This document shows positions 56,086 through 64,000 of a DNA stretch of 64,000 nt, one piece after another (within the stretch, counting starts at the first letter, position 1; each line of letters starts with the position of its first letter). This DNA is from Haliotis asinina. Taxonomy: Eukaryota > Mollusca > Gastropoda > Lepetellida > Haliotidae. Under the pieces are notes generated by a model that was given only the letters and a program-made list of their open reading frames with translations, did not search any database and was not told where the DNA came from. The position numbers were made by a program, and so were the translations under genes. Location: the NCBI RefSeq assembly GCF_037392515.1, contig NC_090290.1:20101753-20165752 (forward strand), read 5' to 3'.

Positions 56086-56485
56086 GAGTTAAAATTTAAA
56101 TTCAAATCTGCAGTATCTCAGTCATATCGTGACTAAACCTACTTCCAAAATATATATGTATATATATTAAATATAATCCTGTCAGGGAAGGACAGTAAAA
56201 CTACTTGATGGTCACATATTGATTTAAAACTAGTTGGCATATATCAATGCAAAGTAAAATGGGCTATTTATTGCCAAGAGCTGAAGATAGATCACCATAC
56301 TACCATGGCCGCTTACATTACTTTTGCTACCCTAGCTGCATTTACACCATCCCTTTAGCCGCTGGGGTTTATGCTGAGAGTTAGCCATGACAAAATTACT
56401 TCGACTAAAAACCTGGTACACTTAAATTTACATGAGATGTTTTGGGACACTAATTTAGAATACTTTAACCCCCTATGAGGGTACA
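56086..56485 (-). mobile_element. LINE 3' tail, minus strand
   Basis: gggagttaaaatttaaattc, atctcagtcatatcgtgact, agatagatcaccatactacc and tttaaccccctatgagggta: a longer version of the tail that also forms the left part of the duplicated block. Confidence 0.85.
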
Positions 56486-57023
56486 GACGTGATGTTCTGA
56501 TTGTATGAATCATATTTTTGCAAAGTAAGTGCAATGAAAGTGCCTCCCTGGTTTTTTAAAAAAAATGACATGAGCAGGTTTAGGCCTGAAGGTTTTATGT
56601 CTTGTTTTATCCGTTTGGTCTCACAACGTACATGAATGTGTCTGCGATGCTGGCCGCTGAGAAGATCACTAAATGTTATGTAACCTGAATAAAATATCTA
56701 AATATCTATGTTACGAGAGTGTATTTTCTGTAAATTGTACGATTTGTTAAGAAATAATTACTATGGGTCACATTTCGTGTCATAAATCTTTCAATATGAG
56801 TTTAGTTGTGCGTACTTCTGGGAGACTATCAGAAGCTTCTAGGTTAGAGGGTATGGTCGATTTGAGCTCGAATGTTCAGGAAGCAGTGACTGTATACACA
56901 GCTGTTTATACTGCTGGTTGCGATGACGACACGGACAACACAGAAATTAACTGGAGGACATAACTCTCTGCCTCCCTCCGTCAACGTTTGACCTTCTGTC
57001 ATGGCAAATGTTTAACCATACCA
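56270..57023. repeat. Segmental duplication, copy 2
   Basis: The partner of 53664-54427. Identity ends abruptly after gtttaaccatacca in both copies. At the left it ends inside LINE tail: beyond that point copy 2 continues as LINE tail while copy 1 does not. Confidence 0.95.
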
Positions 57024-58410
57024 GTATGTATTATGTGTTGTGTACTTTTCTTTTTCATTGCAAAGGTAACAGCCTTTTAACGTCATTAAAAACTTTAAAG
57101 TAATGTATGACAAAGTATTCACTAAAGAATCCCTAAGCGTTCTTTCGGCATTGCTTCCAATAGCGTAACTCGACAGCTTAAGGCTGAAGACAATGGCACT
57201 CCCAGCGAATCATGTGATTTCGAAGCAAACATTCCTATAGCTTTGACAGTATGAGTTTGGAAAAGATTTTCCAATGTGAAAACCGAATTTTGTTTCACAC
57301 GTTGCTCTTTTTCTGTTGAAGTTTTGCATTTTCATTTTCATTTTCTGTGAGAAAATACCAGAAAAGGCTAGAGATAGAACGCTCGGACAAGTAGATTTGT
57401 AATTTTGTTCAGAACCAGAGTGTTCTATGTATTAGAAATGCACCTGAATCATTATTGTAGGATTAGTTTCTAATTATTACACCCATACCAAGTTGTATTT
57501 TTGATGTGTTAACTTGTTACTGTTTCATAACCTCACGACACCTATTAAATAATTCACAGATAAGAGCAATGGTCCATTGTTCCATTTGTATGTTTGTAAT
57601 AATGATAATAACTTCCATATTGTTCCATCTCCATGTCACGTGATCACACTGGACTTGATTGGTCAAATAACCACTAAGAATACTCTGGAAATAAGAGTTT
57701 GTCTTATATTATGGAAAATGTATGGTTATAGAATATGCAGCAAAACATACCCTGAGCTTCCCAACTCAAATTAACGTAAAGTGGATATAAATTTGTTTTT
57801 CAGGCAACGAAATATATCTAAGGCCGTCTATGTACGTCTAGAACACGAAGCGAGTGCAGATTTACAAATTTCAAGAAAGTCTCCTCTGTAAGATATGCTC
57901 ATTTCAGAGATTAGTTTTTGGTCCAACATTGCCGTACCAACTATTGTTTTGCCACTAGCACGCACACTCCAAATTTATGAAGACAACGAAGTCTTATTTT
58001 CAAAACACAAATTTTCCTTTCACTTGTGCATTGGGTTTTACGACGTTTTATACAATTGCACATTTCATTTCAGGACATTTCAGGATTCACTATAGGAGTC
58101 AGCATCCATGGGGCACATGAATACCTACTGTCGCCAAGCTAACAGCTGCCTCCCACCAAGCCTTGTTTATTTCAATGCTTCAGGTTGCACGTATTCCAGA
58201 TATGAGGATTGTGAGTGCTGCCACGATAAATGTCATGGCAAATGGTCATCATTTTCTATCTCTGGTTAAATCACACAAAAAGTATGTGGCCTGTTGATCT
58301 TCTTTTCACCATCATTCAAAAGTGTCTAACGGATCATTTCTGTCGCGGAATACACAGTTGGCCTTCGTTTGTTCCCAATTCTAACGTAGAGATAGGCTGC
58401 CATTTTGATA
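57024..58410. other. Unique sequence, no recognised gene
   Basis: AT-rich; small frames only. Nothing supported. Confidence 0.5.
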
Positions 58411-58414
58411 CGTT

Positions 58415-58660
58415 AATATGGATTAGTGGATGAGTTTTGTTTTATCCCGCTTTCAGCAATATTCCTGCAATATCACGACGTGGAAAATATCAGATATGCT
58501 TCCCTCATTGTACCCATGTTGGAAACAACGACCAGTTTAAGACTGCTTACAGGTTATGTGTGTCTGTGGCACAGTCCGCTAGGATGTTTCCAGGTTAGAT
58601 GCCATGCCAGGTGCTTCACGGTTTTCACTCGCCTCAAGCACCGTTGATGGAGGCGCCATG
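58415..58660 (-). mobile_element. tRNA-headed SINE remnant, minus strand
   Basis: ttttatcccgctttcagcaa, tattcctgcaatatcacgac and ctcattgtacccatgttgga are the tail and middle of the tRNA-headed SINE. The first 85 bases recur at 58741-58825. Confidence 0.7.
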
Positions 58661-58740
58661 CACACAGGTGGGGGCCATTCCCTCTTTCCCTTTGCTGTGC
58701 TTCTATGTGGAGAAATCATTAACGATTACTACACATTACT

Positions 58741-58825
58741 AATATGGATTAGTGGATGAGTTTTGTTTTATCCCGCTTTCAGCAATATTCCTGCAATATT
58801 ACGACGTGGAAAATATCAGATATGC
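58741..58825 (-). repeat. 85-bp direct duplication of the SINE tail
   Basis: aatatggattagtggatgag to aatatcagatatgc repeats 58415-58499 with about one change, 326 bases apart, followed by different sequence. Confidence 0.9.
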
Positions 58826-58949
58826 GTTTACGATTATTTCAATTATAGTAAACTTCCGCCTTTCTTCCATCTGGATACTCCAGTCACTTACAAAATGTTC
58901 TAGCGTCAGTACTTCAACAACTGACACAGTCAGTTGATAGGACGCGGAT

Positions 58950-60160
58950 AGTGGAAATCCCCGAGAATGTCAGAAGTTCATGCGTCAAGATAGCCACAAG
59001 ATAGGTCTGAAGATGAACTGTTACATTGGGGAGGCTCATCAAGTTGTTAGAAGCTTCAGTTACTTAGATGCAAGAGATGGTTATGGTGAATATGCTGTCT
59101 ATGAAACTAGTATTACAGAAAAGAAAAATACTAAAAATCACAAGCCCATTGTGTGGAAAGCAAGTATTGAAATCTGATCCCAAGCAATAGCAACACCACC
59201 GACCAACCGGTAGCATACGAAATCTGGCTAACAAATAACTCGTGCAAATTTCAAGCAAAACTCAAGCAAAATGTTCGCACTCATCGCCGTGTGCAAAATG
59301 ACTTCGCGCTTTTGACTGTGCGTCGTTTGCAACAGAGTTTATTTTATTAGACTCAAAAATCGTTTGTTACATTATTACAAGATGGAGTGTGACGACCTGC
59401 TCGGGCAAATGGAAGATAATACTTCCAAAAGCAGTGACGACACCATGTGATTGAGACTGGTGGCATGCCCTGTCGGTGACAAAGCCAAGACTACTTGGGC
59501 AGCGGTGATCACATACCTCATAAAATTCACAAATTCACAAAAATTCAAAGACATTGACATGTTGAACACGAGATACGAATTGGGATTGTCGATGGCCACC
59601 AAAGACATGCTTATAAAGCAAGGAATCATTCTGGAAGAGATATTGAAGTAAATACAACGTAAACATTTACATCATCACGGCCACGATCGTGATGATGGTC
59701 GGCGGAGCATTTTCAGTCATCAATTACCTTTCCTCCCGATTGCGAACATTGTTTGCGGTCAAAGTGAAAGCCAAATAGAAACGTCACAGCAAGGCCGTTG
59801 TGAAACTGCTGGCTGCTCGAGCTGGGTAAGCTGAAAACTATGTTCGGAGAATTGAATTCATCAACGCCTAAAAACCACACCGTACCTCTGTCCGATGCAC
59901 CCATGTATTATCTGTCAGTATTACTTGCCATCCAAGGCACAGCAAGATCAGGAGCTGATCTTCATGTCACTTGATTTGGTCGTGACTATATGCATCGCCA
60001 AACAATTACACTAGAACGTATTTACATACAATCACTGGATGACAAGCACCTTTCAAATGCAAGTACGTGCTTCTCAGCAAAACCGAGACCTACAGCAAGA
60101 AATGCACTGCAGAATACTGCAGCATGCAAATGATGTCCGTTCAAAAAGGCGTGAAATGCC
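58950..60160 (+). pseudogene. Unrecognised decayed coding-like region, part 1
   Basis: Successive plus-strand frames look coding. 58980-59177 reads GLKMNCYIGEAHQVVRSFSY and ends IVWKASIEI-stop. 59381-59446 reads MECDDLLGQMEDNT. 59451-59651 reads DKAKTTWAAVITYLIKFTNS. About 59655-59780 reads ITATIVMMVGGAFSVINYLS, a possible membrane segment, and 60070-60175 is Cys/Lys-rich. They are separated by stops or frame changes. I recognise no family; they might be remains of a large mobile element or an integrated virus. No function is assigned. Confidence 0.35.
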
Positions 60161-60194
60161 ATTATCGTGGTTGCTAGGCCCACGGATTGGACAG

Positions 60195-60445
60195 GGTCCA
60201 AGTGAGTGAGTGAGTTTAGTTTTACGGTGGTATGTAAATAATTGAGTCTGCACCAGACAATCCAGAGACCAACAACATGGCATTGATCTGTGCAATTGGG
60301 AATCGATGACATGTGTCAACCAAGTCAGTGAGTCTGACCACCCAATCCTGTTAGTCGCCTCTACAGACAAGAATAGTCACCTTTTTATTGCAAGCATGGG
60401 TTGCTGTAGGCCTGTTCTACCCCGTGACCTTTACAGGCCAACAAA
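60195..60445 (-). mobile_element. SINE copy (body type)
   Basis: gtgagtgagtgagtttagtt is followed directly by acggtggtatgtaaataatt (the tail-body junction is deleted), then the aaccaagtcagtgagtctga and ggcctgttctaccccgtgac blocks. It interrupts the unrecognised coding-like region. Confidence 0.9.
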
Positions 60446-61000
60446 CGCAACAAACTGCTGAGGATCAAAATCTGACGAACACTTTAGGAAATCATCACCT
60501 TTTTTATCAGTCTCAGAGTTTAACTATCCGTATTGATGGGGTCACTAACGCTTAACATCTGAGACATGCCCCGCATAACAACAATCTACTACAGATGTGA
60601 AAAACTCAAAACCCTACTAAAGATTTGTCTTTGTATCTGAACATAGCAGCAACACCAACCGTCTGAGAACTGAAAAAGGTTGCCAAAGAACAAGGGGCAA
60701 ACCTCAGCTGTTGAAGTTTCTCGACATTCCTATTCGCGAACCACATCCCATGGTGGCACAACTCAAGCTCCCAGCGATGGAATGTGGGCTCACAGGTTAT
60801 TTATGTGCGAGGAAAGCTAAGCTCCTCAAACTGCTGGAGAAACACAAACCCGTTGAACTTCGTTTCGTGCAAAGTCGCCGTAGGTAAGTATCTGAGAAGC
60901 TGGGAGATGACCAATAACAAATACATGGACATTCAAGACCTCAAACCCCTGATTGCCGTCAAAGTTGGCGCGAGAACTGAATGATCTGGGAAGCTTCACA
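60446..61000 (+). pseudogene. Unrecognised decayed coding-like region, part 2
   Basis: The plus strand at about 60685-60890 is open and reads LKFLDIPIREPHPMVAQLKL, then CARKAKLLKLLEKHKPVELR. After one frame change 60870-60984 continues with VGKYLRSWEMTNNKYMDIQD to a stop. The composition looks like a real Lys/Leu-rich protein rather than chance. Family unknown. A cagtcgccgtag|gtaagt-like donor is present at about 60883 but no matching acceptor was identified. Confidence 0.35.
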
Positions 61001-61084
61001 TTTCAAATTGTGATGATCATGTCGCTGGAAAAACAGAAAATAGATAGTACTTTCAGTGTCATTTCAGAGACAAACAAGTCGATA

Positions 61085-64000
61085 GTGTCGAGTGAGTGAG
61101 TGAGTGAGTTAAAATTTACCGTCACATCGGCAATATTGCAGCCATATCGTGACGAGAACAATTCACTTAATAAATTGAAAACGTCTGGAAGAGTAAAACC
61201 TGTCGACAATGGACAGTAAAACTACTAGACTATCACAGGTATGAACATAAAACTAGCATGTAAAACTAAAACACTGTAATGAGAGAAGACGATACAATAT
61301 AAAACCCGGGCTATAAATCACCAACAACTGAGGGTAGATCACCATACTAGGGACCATGGGGACTTACAATACTTTTGCTACCTGCATGGATCCCAGCTGG
61401 TTTTACACCATCCCCTCAGCCATTGGCGATTGTAAGACAAGTTAGCCAAAATTTAAAATAACAAAAATACTACGATTAAAACTTGGTATGTGAAAATTTT
61501 ACTTTGAAAGTTTTTGGGACTTACGTACCCTCTCAGGGGGACAATAATTTTACAATACTTTAACCCCCTTTGAAGGCACAGCCACTAACAATCGCAGTTT
61601 GCTAATTTAGACTACCATTAATTAAATAACTTTTTCTATATACAAAACATATTATTCAAAATTTAGCCAACAATTTTATTTCTTTTAAAAATCCAATTAT
61701 TAAATGATGATTTACTTTATTAAAAAGATCCCTAATTGATTTGATATTGAAATATTTATCCCTTGTGATTGCAAAATCAACACAGTCAAGCAAGACATGC
61801 TTGACAGTAATTCCTTCATCACAAGGGATGCAAAACGGGGGATCTTCGCCCTTTAACAAATACTCATGAGTGTATCTTGTATGACCAATACGACATCGTC
61901 GCATAATGACCTCTTCAAATCTGGACTGACAACCCAAGTAAGTATAACCGATTGTTGGCTTGATTTGGTGTAATTTATTGATACCCATTTGGGTGTCCCA
62001 CTTCTTTTGCATCAGATCACGGATATAAGATCTAATAACAGCTTTATAATCAGAGTATGGAATCAGAAGTGGTGTTACAGATTTGTTGAGTGCTGCCTTG
62101 GCAGCAAGGTCAGCCAGTGTGTTACCAGAGATTCCAACATGGCTTGGTAACCAGCAAATGACGATGTCGTATTGCCCAGTAGCAAGATCATTATACAATT
62201 CAACAATATCAGTTAAAAGTGGATGTTGAGAAGATACATTTTTGATAGCCTGAAGGCATGAAAGAGAGTCTGAATAAATGATGTACTGTTTATATTTTGG
62301 GTGTTTTTTTATATATTTTAGGGCTGTTAATATGGCATGTGCTTCTGCTGTAAAAATGGAACTGCTGTCTGGTAATCTGGAAGATATTGTCCTGGATCCA
62401 ATGACAGTGGCACAAGCAACTGCGCCACCATCCTTGGACCCATCTGTAAATAAGGATTTATACGTACTATAGTTACTTTTTAATTGATTATATGCTTGTT
62501 TATATTGTAATTCATTAGTTTCTGATTTTTTGTATTTACTTAATGTAAGGTCAACTTGTGGTCTAACCAGTTGCCAAGGAGGTGAAGAAAACAAGCGAGA
62601 AGGGGCTATATTTTCTAGTTCAATACCAGCAGCTGAGAGAAAAGGTTTTACTCTTAGTCCAAGAGGCGGAACAAGTGAAGGCTTTTTATTGTACAATTCT
62701 CCATACGGGGGATTGAAGACACAATTATATGCAGGGTTGGACGTATTTGAATACAGTTTAGTGAGATACTGCAACGATAATTTAATACGGCGTTGATCAA
62801 GGGAAGGTTCATCTGCTTCAACGTATAGACTGTCAATAGGGGAAGTTCGGAATGATCCGAGACAAAGTCTTAGCCCTTGATGATGGATAGAATCAAGTAT
62901 TTTGAGGTTGCTTTTACAGGCTCCACCATAAACAATGGAACCGTAATCCAGTTTAGAACGGATGAGTGATCTGTATAAATGTAGGAGGGTTGATTGGTCT
63001 CCTCCCCACTTTGTATTTGAAACGACTTTCAACAAATCAAGCGCCTTCAAGCATTTGGTTTTTAGGTATTTAATATGTGGCAGAAAGGTTAAGTGTGAGT
63101 CAAAGATAAGACCAAGGAACTTAGCTTCCTTGACAACTTTGATGGGTGCACCATTTAAAGACAAGTTAGGGTCTTTATGAGGTTTGTATTTTCGGCAAAA
63201 GTGAATGCAATTTGTCTTAGATTGAGAAAATTTAAACCCATTCTCAAGGCACCATTTATGAATTTTGTTGAGACACATTTGTAACTGTCTCTCAATGGCT
63301 CGCATGTTTTTGCCACGACAAGAAATATTAAAGTCATCCACGAAAAGGGAACCATTGATTGAATCTGTTAAAACATTTGAAAGACTATTTATTTTAATAC
63401 TGAATAAAGTGACAGACAAAATACTGCCTTGTGGGACACCCTGGTCCTGCTTATAATAATCAGACAGGGTAGAACCCACACGCACTTGAAATTGCCTGTC
63501 AGTTAAAAACTCAGCTATAAACTCAGGCAAACGGCCCCGTAAACCAAAATCATGTAAATCTCTTAAAATACCGTACTTCCATGTTGTGTCATAAGCTTTT
63601 TCCAAATCAAAAAATATTGACACAGAATGCTCCTTGTGAAGAAGGGCATTTTTAACAAAGGACTCCAATCGGACTAAATGGTCAATGGTACTGCGATTTT
63701 TACGAAAACCACATTGAATATTAGTGATTAAATTGTTAGATTCTAGGTACCAAGTTAATCTGTTATTGACCATGCGCTCCATGGTTTTGCAAACACAGCT
63801 AGTCAAGGAAATGGGTCTATAGTTGGATGGATCTGTATGATCACGTCCAGGTTTAGGTATGGGCACAACTATAGCATCACGCCAAGAGGAAGGAAATGTA
63901 CGCGATATCCAAATTTCATCGAAAATATTCAATAGTGTCTCTAAACAGGAGTTAGGTAAGTGTTTCAGGAGCTGATAATGTATGTTATCAGCTCCTGTTG
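61085..64000 (-). mobile_element. LINE copy E, continuing past the right edge
   Basis: (CTCA)n tail at 61090-61110 (seen as gagtgagtgagtgagtt), 3' untranslated tail to 61655, and ORF2 to the window edge. The 5' parts are outside. The hairpin arms after ORF2 are diverged (gaaggcac instead of gagggtac). Confidence 0.95.
61656..64000 (-). CDS. LINE E ORF2 (partial): reverse transcriptase, RNase H, Zn motif
   Basis: The frame is open from the right edge to the stop, over 780 codons. RT: TGADNIHYQLL (at the edge), PKPGRDHTDPSNYRPISL, FFDLEKAYDTTWKYG (motif A), DQGVPQGSIL and FVDDFNISC (motif C). RNase H: FTDGSKDGG, AEAHAIL, YSDSLSC, SGNTLADLAA. The terminal FCIPCDEGITVKHVLLDC Zn motif is intact. 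Unlike copies A-C, no defect is visible within the window, so this is the best candidate here for an active copy, subject to the unseen ORF1 and endonuclease. Confidence 0.93.
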   Translation of the reverse strand, partial: TGADNIHYQLLKHLPNSCLETLLNIFDEIWISRTFPSSWRDAIVVPIPKPGRDHTDPSNYRPISLTSCVCKTMERMVNNRLTWYLESNNLITNIQCGFRKNRSTIDHLVRLESFVKNALLHKEHSVSIFFDLEKAYDTTWKYGILRDLHDFGLRGRLPEFIAEFLTDRQFQVRVGSTLSDYYKQDQGVPQGSILSVTLFSIKINSLSNVLTDSINGSLFVDDFNISCRGKNMRAIERQLQMCLNKIHKWCLENGFKFSQSKTNCIHFCRKYKPHKDPNLSLNGAPIKVVKEAKFLGLIFDSHLTFLPHIKYLKTKCLKALDLLKVVSNTKWGGDQSTLLHLYRSLIRSKLDYGSIVYGGACKSNLKILDSIHHQGLRLCLGSFRTSPIDSLYVEADEPSLDQRRIKLSLQYLTKLYSNTSNPAYNCVFNPPYGELYNKKPSLVPPLGLRVKPFLSAAGIELENIAPSRLFSSPPWQLVRPQVDLTLSKYKKSETNELQYKQAYNQLKSNYSTYKSLFTDGSKDGGAVACATVIGSRTISSRLPDSSSIFTAEAHAILTALKYIKKHPKYKQYIIYSDSLSCLQAIKNVSSQHPLLTDIVELYNDLATGQYDIVICWLPSHVGISGNTLADLAAKAALNKSVTPLLIPYSDYKAVIRSYIRDLMQKKWDTQMGINKLHQIKPTIGYTYLGCQSRFEEVIMRRCRIGHTRYTHEYLLKGEDPPFCIPCDEGITVKHVLLDCVDFAITRDKYFNIKSIRDLFNKVNHHLIIGFLKEIKLLAKF

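Noticed and set aside
53664..57023. Long terminal repeats of an LTR retrotransposon
   Set aside because: No TG...CA ends, no primer-binding site, no gag or pol in the 1.8-kb spacer, and the block includes an older LINE tail.

Overview
The window reads as nuclear DNA of an animal, most likely a gastropod mollusc and probably an abalone (Haliotis). Real genes are split into small phase-matched exons with GT-AG introns. About half of the sequence is interspersed repeats ending in (CTCA)n / (GAGT)n tails, a signature I associate with abalone genomes; the genus is recalled, not computed. There are no prokaryotic operons, rRNA genes or CRISPR arrays.

Two host genes lie in tandem on the minus strand. 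Both encode secreted, cysteine-rich, EGF-containing proteins, and I rebuilt them exon by exon from splice signals and codon phase. Gene 1 (52120 down to 38853, seven coding exons, 445 aa) reads signal peptide, two Cys-containing exons, EGF, a third Cys-containing exon, EGF, and a C-terminal von Willebrand factor A domain with intact MIDAS residues. It ends with a stop and an AATAAA 27 bases further on. Gene 2 (11492 down past the left edge, nine coding exons seen, 561 aa so far) reads signal peptide, EMI domain, two EGF modules, then a long beta-sandwich-like extracellular region.

Between and inside these genes are transposable elements. The main LINE family has ORF1 with CCHC knuckles, ORF2 with endonuclease, reverse transcriptase, RNase H and a terminal Zn motif, and a 3' tail ending in (CTCA)n. 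It has four large copies: A (22060-24510, 5'-truncated), B (25530-36741, minus), C (30418-35783, plus, inserted head-on inside ORF1 of B) and E (61085 to the right edge). Target-site duplications prove the B/C nesting. Two SINE types share the LINE's 3' tail, which implies mobilisation by this LINE. A second LINE family, two Tc1/mariner remnants, several minisatellites and a recent 760-bp duplication complete the map.

Layout: 1-11.5 kb gene 2, with a 76-bp satellite that appears to have grown out of a Tc1 transposase in one intron and a 1.5-kb minisatellite in another; 11.5-19.4 kb intergenic with SINEs and a Tc1 remnant; 19.4-36.7 kb LINE cluster; 37.5-38.7 kb second-family LINE end and an AC microsatellite; 38.8-52.1 kb gene 1; 52.5-57 kb repeats and the duplication; 58.4-61 kb unrecognised decayed coding-like sequence; 61-64 kb LINE E.
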